DNA of 64,000 bases, taken from Batillaria attramentaria (lineage: Eukaryota; Mollusca; Gastropoda; Batillariidae). Both the position numbers and the translations under genes were made by a program. Where the stretch lies: positions 646,001 through 710,000 of the forward strand of contig JACVVK020000226.1 in the NCBI GenBank assembly GCA_018292915.2, in the 5' to 3' direction. A model generated the notes under the pieces. The model saw nothing but the letters and a program-made list of their open reading frames with translations, was not told where the DNA came from and searched no databases. Position 1 is the first letter of the stretch; every line of letters starts with the position of its first letter. This document shows positions 28,148 through 40,766 of the stretch, one piece after another.

Positions 28148-28705
28148 ATATATGTATGCGACTAGCAGCACTGTATCAATGAACAGGGGTGAATGCTGTT
28201 GGTTTGTGGCATATTGTCTTAGTTTCTATGGTACCAGTGAGCATGCAGTCTGTCATCCACTGTACAAATTATGAGCCTCCAGTAGTCTGGCAGCTTACGC
28301 AAGAATCATTACTGAATGGCCCAGTGGTTTATGCATGTCTGTGTCATGAACAGTATAATTAGTATTACGTTGCTTGGATTTGGACTAGGTGGGATAGGCA
28401 CACAGCCCACTTGTGTTGCCATATTTTCATAAGTTAACCTACTGGGTTTAGATTTGCTTCTGTTTTCCCTGTTTCGTTTTCCCCTTGCCTTTCTGTCGGT
28501 ATCTCCAACTTTGTCTGGAGCTGTCTCTTGGTACATATACGTCCATCTGTGGTGGCAGGTTATGTGCCTCACTATCTTGCTGTATTTCATGAAATCATGT
28601 ACTGTAATACCCACATGTGATAAGTGGTTTTGTTGCTTCAGAAAGTGTTTCCTTGTTTAGCGTGTATGATAAAACAATCTTTTCAGGCGGTGTGCTTGAC
28701 GGAAA
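28148..28705. other. TMEM68 5' flank and 5' UTR portion
   Basis: A good acceptor (AATCTTTTCAG) ends at 28686, 20 bp before the start codon. At least one untranslated exon must therefore lie upstream, but I could not place it. Confidence 0.5.
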
Positions 28706-31700
28706 ATGGTGCTAGATTCTATAGCTGCAGCCGTCCAGTGGTTGTGGGCGTCCCTGGAGGCGCTGGACATCGACTACCTGGCTTGGGTGCTGTGGGTCCT
28801 CTACCCCATCATCATCTCTTTCCTCTTGCCCCTTGTCATCCTCGTCTTCATCTACGCCTCAGCGCTCTTCCTGCACTGCTACCGCTACCGTCATCGTCTG
28901 CGAGAGGCGTACCAGCATGACTTCTGGGACGGTGCGCGCAACACACTGGCCGTGCTGTGGGATGGCCAGGGTTATATCTGGCATGGTGAGTGGTCTTTGT
29001 TTGCATGGGAACTTGTTTGAAGCTATGATTGCACCTTTACAAAGGCAGGAACAAAGCCTCAGTCATCATCGTATTCAGCAGAACAGAAGTGTACAAAGGG
29101 GTCAACAGTCATACCATTCAAGGCCCTATTGAACCAGACAACACTGGAGAGATTTTTGAGAGATGGGGATGGAGGGCACGTGGGCTGTTCGGAGTGCAGA
29201 GATGCCATCTTTTACAAAGGAGAAAAAAAAAAAAAAGAGAATAACTCCACTCATGGTTTCATGCAAACTTGGAGGAGATTGCTTTACTATTTTTTTTTTA
29301 CATCTTTCTTGATGACACACTTCATCACTTTAATGCTGACATGAAGATTTATTTTTTTCTTTTTTGGGTAGGATTTGAAATCCAAGGGCTGGACAACATC
29401 CCCGAGAACGGTCCAGCGCTCATCATTTATTACCATGGTGTCATTCCCATCGATATTTATTATGTCATGGCCAAGTGTCTGCTGGAGAAGGGCCGTATGA
29501 TCCATGCTGTGGGGGACAGATTTCTCTTCAGAATCCCAGGTGATAAGAGCTGACCAAGTTTGATGTGAGAGAGAGAGGGGGAGAGAGAGAGAGAGAGCAT
29601 GTTTTTTGGTGCTGATTTTTTTTATATTCTTTTTTTTTATTTTCTCGTTTGGGAAATTTGGTCTACTTCACGTGGGGGTAAGTGCATGGCTGAAGCAGTT
29701 CCACAAACCCCTCTTGCCCCACCCCCCTCCCCTATCTATTTTGAACTTTCCTTGCGGGAGGAAATGTGGAGATCCTGGAGAGAAACCTCCAAAGAGAAGC
29801 TTGGAGGCCAGGAAGAATCAGTGTCAACTATCACAATTTGGGATCTGGGATCAATTCTGTGCTTTCACTGTGACTGTTGTGAGTGCCACTCTGTAACCAA
29901 CATTGCTGCTAATGTTGAATGCACCACTGTTACAGAACCGCCACTCACAAACTGTATGTGTTAGGTGTGGTGCATATTCTGTGCTGCGAAGTGCAACTAG
30001 AGGATGAGTCAGTTATGTGACAAGCGTTGTGGTGGTCTTTTTACGTCAGGGTGGCGTCTGCTAATGGAGGTGTTCAACGTCAGCCCGGGCACAGTCCACA
30101 GCTGTGTGGAGGTGCTCAACCAGAACAATGTGTTAGCCATAGCACCAGGTTAGTGACTGTGTAACTATTTCTTGAACAGAGTGTACAAATCCAGAAGTCT
30201 TTGAAGTAAGCTGGACCTCAGTGGAGTCACTACAGAGAATCAGTTGCAGGCAAGAGTTTCATGAACTATATGCAGTGACCACTGTCATGATGATTGTAAC
30301 ACTTCAAGGGGGGGTAAAGAAGAAAATAAATTAGGGTACAATTTATTTGTTATCTATAACTCACACTCACCGTGTTCCCGATTATGCACAGCTGTGCAAA
30401 AATCTCTGATACTGACACACAAATCTTTTAAACTGACATACAAATTTGAGAACAGCGGGTCATAGGGGACGCACATTTTTGGTCTTGACAAACAGTATTT
30501 TTTCTGGAAACTCGATGAACAAGAAGCAGCATTACATTTCATGCTGAGCCTTTGTGCGTAACGTACAGAATATAATTAGCGTAAGCACTCGGGGACACTT
30601 TTTGTCCAGTCATAATTAAATGCTCTGTTTGGTAAGCGTGCAGGTTCCCCGCCTTGCCGATTCACTATAGCTGACAGTCCAGTTCACATACATCTCTCCT
30701 GCTTGAATACTTTTGTAAACAACACCAAAAAATAATTTTGACTCTCAGACTTTGGACCCTCAAAATTTACGAAAGGACCCTCGAAAATATGGAGAGAGGG
30801 TCCCAAGGGCCACTGTATTTTTTAATCACAGGGAACACTGAACTCACACCATCCACCAGCAAAAAGAATCTTTACATTCCAAGCAGTAGTCTGTCCCTAT
30901 TTTGTATTTATTTATGTTATGCTTTTATTTGAAGATGGGTATTACGAGTTCAAGAATGTTTGACTTAATATGCTTCACTTCATGTTTTGTTTGTTTCATG
31001 ACAGGCGCTGGACATGATTGTTGTAAATCTGTGGAACTGCTGAGGTTTGTGTGATTCTTATGTACAGGTGGGGTGCGAGAGGCCTTGTTTGGAGATGAGA
31101 CATATTCATTGATGTGGGGTAAACGCTACGGTTTTGCAAAAGTGGCCCTGCAAGCAAATGTAGTGAGTATAGTGTTTTAGACAAATTCACAGTCAGCACG
31201 TTGTTTTGTCACACATATACTATTTTAGGCACACAGTTCTGCTTTAACTCCTGACTGTCCACAGCCCCCCCCCCCCCCCCCCCCCCACTATATGACAAGA
31301 CTTACCAAAACTCACAAGACCACTAAACAGCACTAGACACCACTCCACAACACTATTACGCAAGGCGTGGGCACTCTCCACAAGGCCCTATCCCTTCCCT
31401 TGCCTCGCCCAGCCCGCAGTAGAGTGCATAATCTCTCATAATCCCCTTGCCTGCTCAGGGCAGTCTTGTGTATGGCTCATATGGCTGTGAGTACGTCACA
31501 TGTGGTTTCATGCTCGTTGTAGTGGGACTTGTCTCTTGTTGTCTACTGCCCTCACGCCAGTGGGAAGTGCTTGGGGCAAGTTGGAAGGGGGCCTGACTGA
31601 GTGTGCATTAGCTATTACATGGCCAATACCCAAACTAGGAGTGACCGCGGTATTCACAAGAGGGTGCAAAATCGCTGAGCTGTCTGGCTGGCGTTGACCG

Positions 31701-34484
31701 CTTTCCCCGGAGTGTGATGCAACGTGACGGCATGTTGTGCTGTCTCTCAGGCAGACTGCTGGCCTCGAGGTTGCACAATAGTGTTGTCTAGTGCTGTCTT
31801 GTGTTGTGACGATTTTTGATTCAGGAGTGATTTGTGTGTGGACAGTCAGGAGTTAAACGCCTTTTGTGATTTCAGTTAAACAAAGCCCTGTTAGCAGTGA
31901 AAACACAATAATTTTATTATCCAAGTTTTAGCTTTATTTCTATATAAATTTGATCTTTAGTACTAACTTTTAATTAAGTTAATTTCAGCATTGTTTTAAT
32001 ATATTCTTTGGCAGTAAATTCAATTAATTCAACTTTGCATTACTTTCTTATGTTAGTAGCAGATGTTAGTCATTGTCACAGAGATCGACTCTTTACAGAC
32101 TTGCGCTTTATCTGTTTGTACGTTTGCTTTTTCAGCCTATCATTCCAATGTTTACAGAGAACTGCAGAGAGGCATTCCGCACACCCAGCTGGGGACGAGG
32201 TAACTACTTGTTAATTATTTCAAGTCTACTTTTGCTTTAACCCTTTTACAACTTATGTTGCTGGCTGACACCTGGGGGGTAGACAAGTGCCGTCGCCGAT
32301 CGGTACCCTGTAGCAGACGATCAAAGGTACTGATCGGAGACATGAAGCAGTGGAGTTACTGAAGTTTACTTGAATGTTGGAAAATACCCCTACGACAGAA
32401 GGGAAACCTCGTTAGCATTTTATCAAAAAAGTTTGAGTGAGATTGGTTGAGTAATGTTTGAGATATAGCTTATTAAAGTTATGTACTCAGGGGTGCCAGA
32501 GTTCCGATTCAGATCGGATTTCCGATTTGAAATTTCACCTGAATCCCAATTTCTGATTTGGCAGAAAATCGTACGTGTTTTGGGGGGGGAATTCCGATTT
32601 GCAGGGTGGCAGATTTCCGATTCAGATCGTATTTCCGATTTCGAGACCATCTTCGACGGAGTACAAGTTGCAATGGACTTGAACTAGAAACACTTTTAAC
32701 CACAAAATCGTGAAAAAGGAAGAGGTGGTGTGTACAGGCGGCTACGTAGTTTGCAGTAGCTAGATTTGCTTGCCGTGTGCCGAGTTTGCGGTAAGCTGTC
32801 TTGCCCCCCCCCCCCCCCCCCCACCCCCACGCCTGTCAATTTTTTCAGCGTTCCTTGTATTTCAGATTTGGCAAAACATCTTGAAGTGGTGTCAGATTTG
32901 TAGGTCCCGAGTTGCTAGCACCCCTGTGTACTGTAGAACTGGCCTGCACTGTCGGGGATAGCTAGTTCAGGGAGGAATGCTGCTGCTGCAGGCTGCGTGT
33001 CAGGCTCTTAGTGCTGGAAGCATCGGCAGTTGTGAAAGGGTTAAATCACTGTGAGATATCGAGCTATCCTCATAATAAAACATAAAGTTTGTTTTTATTC
33101 ATCATGAATATATAATCAATTATCTGATGTTGTGTTTGTGTGCACAGCAAGTAACCTGTATATTTTTAAACACGAGAATCTAACACTTAGTTTGGAATGC
33201 TGCTTCTTTCCAAATGTTGAAATTTCTTTTGATTGCAGTTTGGCTACGCAAAATCTATGAAGCCACTCGACTGCCCATTGTCCCTATATATGGACTGTTT
33301 CCAGTAAAATTGATGTAAGTGATTGTTCATTATGGGCTTAAAGTGTGTTTCAAGGTTAAAGTACACCTACACATTTCTTATTTGCCCGTGATCATTCTAG
33401 AGTAAATGCAGTTGCCAGAGGATATGGCTACCGTTTGTACAGTTCGCCCCCTTGTGCCATTTGCACCTGTTGTAAATGCACAACGGCCGTCTAAACAATT
33501 TACCTGGCGATTGCACCATTACCACAAGGTAACCCCAACCCTAAACCTAAACCTAACCCTTAACCAATCAAAGCAGGTGAACTCTACTAAATGAGCGTGA
33601 CTGCCTTGGTTTAGTTCGCCCGATACGGCCCAAGGGTGCAAACTATACTTGTCGTCGGCATCCGTTCATCTCGGGAGACGATATATATGTTGTAGCGCTA
33701 GGCGATGAAGTTGCATCGTCTCGAGTGGCTGTAAAGTCCCACTCTGGAATGGCAGTCTGCTTACATACGCACGGTCATGGTTTTGCCACTTATTCACTAA
33801 TTGCAAACTATACTACCGGTAAGTGAGTGAGAATATGGCTGTTATGTACATGCACAGTAAGGACAGTTGTGTAGCAGTATGTTATATTATGCTCTTGGTG
33901 ATGAAGCCCTTGCAGTCTGTATATGCAGCACAGTTTGAGTGATTTTTTTTTTTTTACTCCTGTTCAGAACACACTTTGGTGAACCAATCTACCCAGAGCC
34001 TGGAATGACCCCTGAAGATTGTAAAGAGTTGGTACGTGTCTGCTGAATGCCACATTGCATTGCTTGATCTAACCATTATGGACTAAGTCCACTATTTGCT
34101 AAGGAAGTTCAAGTAGCTGTGTGGGTGTTGTTGTTTTTTTTGTGTGGGTTTTTGTTGTTTTTGGTGTTGTTGTTTTTTCCATTCATAAAGAAACGATTGC
34201 TTTTACTATGAAAGCTTCCTTGCCATTTAAAATCTCATATATATCCATTGTCCCCCACCCCACCCCCATTAATTTGTGTGTTAATTTGTGATTCTACACC
34301 TATCAATAAACTTAGGCTGTTTGAAATAACTCACCAGCATGTTCCATGCATGCATTTACTTGTATTTTTCTTTCTCTAGGTGGAGAAGCATATGGAGGAG
34401 TTGATACGTCAGCATCAGCGTGTGCCCGGCAGCATAACCAAGGCAATACTTCAGCGATTTCCATTGAAGCTCAAAAACAGATGA
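28706..34484 (+). CDS. TMEM68: TMEM68-type acyltransferase (triacylglycerol synthesis)
   Basis: ER membrane acyltransferase of the PlsC/LPLAT superfamily; vertebrate TMEM68 makes triacylglycerol. Eight coding exons join in frame to 316 aa (human 324): 28706-28985, 29372-29539, 30050-30148, 31068-31162, 32136-32199, 33239-33314, 33968-34031, 34380-34484. A hydrophobic stretch spans residues ~25-57. The catalytic HX5D-type block is YYHGVIPID, with H115 and D121; APGGVREALFGDE is the glycerolipid-binding block. PIIPMFTENCREAFR and HQRVPGSI also match TMEM68. The start follows a 5' UTR acceptor and gives a leader like that of orthologues. Introns 4 and 5 each carry a TTAA-flanked transposon. Confidence 0.95.
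31248..31852. mobile_element. piggyBac-like MITE in TMEM68 intron 4
   Basis: Terminal inverted repeats CTCCTGACTGTCCACA and complement are each flanked directly by TTAA (31244-31247, 31853-31856). TTAA duplication with a CYCCT-type terminus indicates piggyBac. No transposase frame is present. A poly-C tract lies inside the left end. Confidence 0.75.
32241..33040. mobile_element. piggyBac-like MITE in TMEM68 intron 5
   Basis: Flanked by TTAA (32237-32240, 33041-33044), with ends CCCTTTTACAAC and, on the minus strand at the right, CCCTTTCACAACTGCCGATG. The interior repeats a TTCCGATTCAGATCG motif several times (32500-32640) and holds a poly-C tract. No transposase frame. Confidence 0.75.
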
Positions 34485-34860
34485 TACTCTTTGCAATGTA
34501 GGTTGAGAAGTTCAGCATAGAGGCGTGACATTTCTCTCTCATGGACTTCTGTGCTTGTGTGTGAAAGAACAGAGAACTGTGAAAAGTGTGTAGTGATCTT
34601 AAAATCAGGGGTTAAAATCTTCTGCCTTTTGCTAAACATTTTCCTCCCTTCAAAATATGTGTTTCCTCCTCTGAAGCACTTAAACTTACGCCAGATCGCA
34701 TCAAACTGCACATATTTTAGTCCTCCAAAAAAAAAAAACCAAAAAAAAAAAAAGAAGAAGTGTCCCCTCCGCTAAGTTTCTTAAGATCATGCTAAAAATT
34801 GCACAGATTTTAGTCACAATTAAAAAAAAAATCCCTGGGAAGCATCGCATCCCCCCCCCC
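34485..34860. other. TMEM68 3' flank / probable 3' UTR
   Basis: AT-rich sequence with A-rich runs after the stop codon. No further exon is seen. Confidence 0.5.
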
Positions 34861-34889
34861 CCCCCCAAACACCCATAGCACAACATGTC

Positions 34890-35265
34890 TGCTTTGCAGA
34901 CGCGCGGTCATAGGTGGCTTTGCCACTTAATACTACTTTATTGTCCCTTTCGGGAAATTCGGGCTGCTTCCCCCGGGGGAAGCGCGTCGCCGCGTTGCAG
35001 CGCCACCCAATACCTATCTCTTTTTTTTTCTTCTTTTTTTTTAAAACATTTTTTACGACAATTTTGCTGGGGGAGGAAAGCCGGATAACCCGGAGAGAAA
35101 CCCCCGATGAGCAGCCCGGCAGCCTGAAAAAACCGGTATCACATATCACAAGCTCAACCTGGGATCGAACCCACGCTTCATCGCCATGACATTAATGACG
35201 GCCGTTCAGTAGCACAGCGGCTAAATCCGACGCGCTACCTATTAGACCACCGCTCACACACTTTT
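34890..35265 (-). mobile_element. tRNA-derived SINE, second family
   Basis: On the minus strand the head reads GTGAGCGGTGGTCTAATAGG (A-box-like), and GGGTTCGATCCCAGG (B box) follows about 60 bases later. The body contains GTTTCTCTCCGGGTTATCCG, the minus-strand form of the GGAGGAAAGCCGGATAACCC segment shared with other repeats in the window. Exact ends and target duplication are not clear. Confidence 0.65.
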
Positions 35266-35289
35266 CCCCCTTTTGGAGCATGAACCACT

Positions 35290-35381
35290 TTAACTCTTTG
35301 ACGACGAAGCACAATTTCTAACACGCGATTTCCTATAGGAAATCGCGTGTTAGAAATTGTGCTTCGTCGTCAAAGAGTTAA
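35290..35381. mobile_element. Perfect 92-bp palindrome, TTAA-flanked (piggyBac-like micro-MITE)
   Basis: Two 46-bp arms are exact reverse complements around CCTATAGG. The outer four bases on each side are TTAA, and the next bases are CTCTTTGACGACGAAGC. This fits a minimal piggyBac-type element made only of fused terminal repeats. The genomic flanks outside TTAA no longer pair. Confidence 0.8.
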
Positions 35382-36643
35382 GCCGTGTACAATTCTCAGG
35401 GGAGACTGTGACATCAAGTTTCCTTTCACATGTACATATTGCCAAGGCTGTGCAAATGTTTGGACGCAATTAAGCATTTACTGTGGTGTCTGTGTTGTTG
35501 ATCAGTTTCATTTGATGTGCACAGACAGATTGTGCATGCATCCTTACTTCCACCCCTAAACTGTTTTAGCATTTGATCAATTACTTGAAGTTAATCCAGA
35601 ATTACTTGAAAGTTATCAACCATGACCTTTATAGCATACAGGTTGACGTCTGATTGTACGTATACATTTGGCATACATTTTTTGTGGACTCATGCCTCTT
35701 TTTTTTTTTAAAACTATTATTGGCATACTTACTTTTTGTGTCAGATATTTATTTGATACTTTTTGTGGCAGTCTTACAGTTCAGAGATTACATACCTGTA
35801 TACTCAGTGACAAAAAAAAAAGACAAAACAAAACCCAACTATTTTTCTCAAGGGCTGGATTTCTCTTCAGCTTTATGGACATTGGATGTAGTAGCTTAAA
35901 AGATGTGAAGAAAAGTGATTTTTTTTTTTCTCATTTCAGACAAATGAATGCAGAGTAAAGCTTTTTTATTGAAAAGTTATTTCAGATCAGAAAAACACCC
36001 CGTAATTTGAATGATTGAGTAGAGGGGAAAAGTTATCGTAAATTTTAAAACTGCTGATAATTAATTTTGTTTTCTGCAGTATGTTTAAATATATCAGGAG
36101 ATCATATGTAGTACATATATATGAAAACAGCTACTGTATAATTATGTGTACTGTGTACATGAACTCATTGTGTGGACATTTTCTGTGTGTTTTGGGGTTT
36201 GGTTTTTTGTTGTTGTTGTTGTTTTTTTAACTTTAATATAATTTCCTCTCCTTTTTTGTATCAACAAGACTGCATCAGAGAAGTTTCCCGTGTTCATGCA
36301 TTAATTTTTTTTGTAGCCGTTTGGCAGAATTCAGCCACCCTTATGCTAATCTCCACTGGTTGTTTTTTTTTTTTTTTTTTTTTTCTCCTCTTTTTTGGTG
36401 GAGCGGAAAACTCACGCCTGCTTGTTTTTACTGCCTGCATTAACCATACCAGTGCTATCCAGTTTGTGCATTGTTTAGCTTTGCTCCACTTCGAATGAGT
36501 TTGAGGGTGGTATATATATATATGTGACCCTTCTTGGTGAGCTGACTGCCTGTGAAGAAATGAAAGTGAATAGCAAAAGTACTGCACTAGCTGTGAAAGC
36601 TACCTCAGCGCATGGCTGTAATGTGATGTTGACACAGACATTT

Positions 36644-36894
36644 GTGACCCATTCTCACAAAAGGGACCGTAGGTCAAAAATGATCAATTTTGAGATATGT
36701 ATATCTCTGCAATCTACTGGTTATGCAGTTTAATTCAATATAAGAATGAAAGCTGTACTACTGAAACTGACAGAGATATCAGCAGTTGAAGTTGGCTACT
36801 CACAAGGCGGCCATACTGACCCCCGACACTCTTTTCACCTGTAGCGGCGTTCGGCCTTGCGCGACTTACGGTCCCTTTCGCGAGAACGGGTCAC
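36644..36894. mobile_element. MITE with GTGACCC termini and ATTT duplication
   Basis: Imperfect terminal inverted repeats of about 30 bp: GTGACCCATTCTCACAAAAG at the left, GTGACCCGTTCTCGCGAAAG on the minus strand at the right; both continue GGACCGTA. The direct repeat ATTT flanks both sides (36640-36643, 36895-36898). No coding capacity in 251 bp. Confidence 0.75.
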
Positions 36895-37382
36895 ATTTGT
36901 GTGAGCAATGTCATGTGACATTGTGTCACATGATTTGGCTCACATAAATGTCTGTGTCAACCAGAACTGTACATGAGATTTTACACAGTATGAATTATGG
37001 ATCAAAGGAATTGAGTATTGAGAATTTGCAGTGCTTTGAATGTTGCCGATATCTACCCTACCTACTGTGGGCTTCTTCCAGAGGAATCTTCGGCATGTCC
37101 TCCCATCATTGCACTTATACCTCTGTCAATGTTTGCGCACACAGCGCTGACCGTCACTGACATGCTTGCATGTCTACCAGTGGTAGGCTTAATATGCTGA
37201 CAATCTAGTCATGGCTGTATTGTATTCTGTGTTCACACTGCTTGTCTACAGTTATGGTCATAATATGATCAGATTCTTTAACAGCTGCCTTGTCCTTTCC
37301 TATTCATGGGCATTACTCAAAGGCAGTTTTCCACGATTCCATGTACAGTTCGAAAGAATGTTTTGGACCATTTGTTTCATTT

Positions 37383-37480
37383 GTGTGTGTGTGGTGTGGG
37401 GGGTGTGTGTGTGTGTGGTGTGGGGTGTGTGTGTGTGTGTGGTGTGGGGTGTGTGTGTGTGTGTGTCAGTGTGTGCGTGT

Positions 37481-37519
<39 letters not shown>

Positions 37520-37759
37520 GTGTGTGTGTGGTGTGGGGTGTGTGTGTGTGGTGTGGGGTGTGTGTGTGTGTGTGGTGTGGGGTGTGTGTGTGTGGTGTGG
37601 GGTGTGTGTGTGTGGGGTGTGTGTGTGTGTGGTGTGGGGTGTGTGTGTGTGTGGGGTGTGTGTGTGTGTGTGGGGTGTGTGTGTGTGTGGTGTGGGGTGT
37701 GTGTGTGGGGTGTGTGTGTGGGGTGTGTGTGGTGTGGGGTGTGTGTGTGTGTGTGTGTA
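37383..37759. repeat. TG-rich minisatellite with GGGGTG interruptions
   Basis: About 375 bp of TG repeats broken at irregular intervals by GTGGGGTG. The open frames on both strands here are by-products of the repeat. The wider 36899-41295 gap holds this array, smaller CA/TG/GA tracts and SINE tails, but no supported gene. Confidence 0.95.
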
Positions 37760-38378
37760 AGAGAGAAAGAGAAGTGGCTGAGAGAGATTTGTATAAAGTG
37801 TGTAATGTAATTGTTTATTGTTACCAAAAATAGGAACAAATGTAGAAGCAACTGCCAGATCTCATGGTTTTATGTAACAGAAGTTGCATCCATAGATATG
37901 TTATTGGACGTGTCTTATATTTGTTATTTACAAGCACTTTTGTGTTCAGGTTTGCACTAATTGATATTTCAGTAATTACAAACTGGCTGGCATTCAGCTG
38001 AATATTTCAGATAATGATCCTTTTGCTTATAAAACAAACACGTACAGATGATCCTACATTTCCTAAGATAATATTTCATATTCTCAAAGGGCCTATAGAG
38101 ATGGGGCAGACAAAATCTTTGGAGTCCCTTGGGTTTGAAAATCAGCCTCTGTACTTTTTACTAACACTTTACCACAACAATTACCGCTGCACACCAGTTG
38201 CTGCGATGGTAAATAGAGCAGTAGGTATGCTGAAGAAAACAAGCTCAGGAAGTGAACAGAAGAGGCATCGTAGGACCACCCTGGAGTACACTGTGTTAAT
38301 GTGAATATTGTTTTGTTGCCAAATACAGTTTAGCTTCAGAATAATGTGCATCAGCGTCTTTATGGTTTTATTGCTGTT

Positions 38379-38413
<35 letters not shown>

Positions 38414-39361
38414 CTGCTTTGAGGTTTGCAACATCAAGATTTTCATAAACACAAAAGATCAGAACATGGTGACTGTTGCCATGGCTTGGATAAATCCTTG
38501 TGCCTTTTGACTTTTTGTGAGCGTGAAACTGTGCACAGTACTGACATTAACACCCACTATGTGATTGTATTTCCAAAGGCATGAACACACACACACACAC
38601 ACACACTTTGACATTATATATATTTGCAAAGCAGACTTGTCCAGTGGCATATAAAGCACACATCTCCTAGATCTAGGGAGCGCTCTCAGCTTTACTTACT
38701 TCCCCTTCTTTCAAATTGACCTGACCGAGAGCATGTTTTCGGCTTTAGCAACGCCTTTGTTCCTATTCTCTCTCTCTCTCTCTCTCTCTCTAGATAAAGA
38801 TATGTGTGTGTGTGTGTGTAAAATAAAGACAGTTGTGCAAACATTTTTATTTTATTCAGATTGTTTTTTATTTCAGCAGCAGTGTACAACACTGCAAGAC
38901 AATATTTTCACTGTTGTATTGCCTCAGTGTCACCAAAACAATCTTTCTCTTTTTTAAAAAACAAAGGCAAGCTTTTTCACAATTTCCCTGTAAAATCTTT
39001 TTGTAAGTCTTGGATAAAGTCATATAACACACAAACAAGAACAGTTGTTTAAAAAAAAATCTTTACTTAATAGATAAAACAAATGCCTTTACCTTTATCG
39101 ACCTGCCACCAAAAATACCCATCTCCCCTTTCACACAGAGCCAGTTTTGTCCACAAATTTCACAAACAGAGAAAAGAAATTAAAAAAAAAAAAACACATT
39201 ATCTTCAAAATTTAATTTTTTCAATATAATTATGGATAATTTCAGTAGCTGTGTTCAAAGCTGCCTTGTTTTACTTTCAAAATGAAAAGTGCAAAAAAAA
39301 AACCCCAAAAAACCTATAATTGTGGCCTGAGAAAATTTGACTACGGATTCAATCATACCTC

Positions 39362-39393
<32 letters not shown>

Positions 39394-39394
39394 A

Positions 39395-39430
<36 letters not shown>

Positions 39431-39582
39431 AATGCTGGCAATATGTGTCATTTTGAATGATTAGTTCTCCATGCAGTAGAACCACCCCCCCCCCCCCTCC
39501 ATCTCTGCATGCCACCTGCAAAAAAAAACACAAAAAAAAACATCAGTGTGTGTGTGTGTGTGTGTGTGTGTTGTGTGTTGTA

Positions 39583-39676
39583 AGTTATATACGCTGTTTT
39601 TATGTTATGTTTATGTACGCGCCCTGAGCTCTTGCGAGATGGGGCGCCACAAATACCCTTTATTATTATTATTTAT
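39583..39676 (+). repeat. SINE/LINE 3' tail fragment ending in (TTA)n
   Basis: CGCCCTGAGCTCTTGCGAGA followed by TGGGGCGCCACAAATACCC and TTATTATTATT, the usual form of a non-LTR retroposon 3' end. A related tail lies on the minus strand at 49735-49790. Confidence 0.5.
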
Positions 39677-40318
39677 TAGCATTTTTTTTTTCACAAGGTG
39701 TATGTGTAAAAAAAAAATGTGAACGTGTACATAATGAATACATGGCAAAAGAGCAGTTTAAGACATTTCACTCGCACACCAACAAAACTTAAAATACTGT
39801 ATTACCGCAGGCATTGGGGGAAAGAAAATGTTAAATTGCTTATGCAAAAAATCGAACATTCATTCATTCACCTTAGTAGTTGCAGACAAAAACATTTATT
39901 TTTTTCCCACATTTTTGTACAATTGAAGAAAAAAAGATGTTTGTGAGATTCAGTATGTAATTTCTTTTGGGTCACTGCTTTCATGAAAAAGGACGGAATG
40001 TTTATATACTATAGATACGTGTACAAAACACAACCAGGGAAAAACAATTGTAGGGAGGAAAACATCACAGCCTCTGAACAAATGGAGCACATAACTAAAG
40101 ATACACATACTAATTAATCCTGCACAACAATATACAATAATAGCAAATCATATCAACAAATTACTATCAGCTAAATACCATTCTGACTACTAATGGTTAA
40201 CATAGTATGAACAAAAATGTGCAATCAAGTTTTCTTAAAAACGAATGCGGACCAATGGAAGAAACATCCATAAATCATGTGGCAAGTCTTGCATTTAGGT
40301 TAGTATGCTGCTACGTTT

Positions 40319-40766
40319 CAGGGGCGCCGGAACCGGGGGGGCAGGGGGGGGCAGCTGCCCCCCCTGTACCCAAGCAGGGGGGGCAAGAGTGTCTTTTTGC
40401 CCCCCCCCCCCCCTGGAAAATCAGGTGACTATGGCAAGAGGGGGGGCAAAGCCATGGTCTCCCCCCCCCCCTTTCCCCTACCTCTCTTCCTGCTCTTTCC
40501 TTCATCCCACCCAACAGAGAACTGTTTTTGCAGACCGAAGGCTGTCCGCTCCTCTGATTGCACTCCCCCCCCCCCCCCCCCCCCGCTTTTCACTTTTTTC
40601 GGGCAATGTCCTTCTTTTCAGTGGCTGCCTGGTTCGTAAAGGTTTTTTTGTCTGCGCAACATCTGATCGTCCCCCCCCCCCCCCCCCCGCTGTTCACTTT
40701 ATTCGGGCAACGTTCCCCCCTCCGAGATTCTGCCCCCCCTCCCCCCAACATCTTCCGGCGCCCCTG
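40319..40766. mobile_element. hAT-like non-autonomous element
   Basis: Termini CAGGGGCGCCGGAA and complement (14 bp), flanked by the 5-bp direct repeat CGTTT (40314-40318, 40767-40771). CAGGG ends are typical of hAT elements, and a 5-bp duplication fits the hAT5 type. The interior is dominated by C and G runs of up to about 20, so the proline-rich frames across it are not genes. Confidence 0.7.

Noticed and set aside
33530..33565. CCTAAACCTAAACCTAACCC, telomere-like
   Set aside because: Only a few degenerate units inside a TMEM68 intron; no array that would suggest an interstitial telomere.
37211..37851. Long Cys/Val and His/Thr/Pro frames on both strands
   Set aside because: They are the reading of a TG/GGGGTG minisatellite in every frame; no gene-like composition or splice context.
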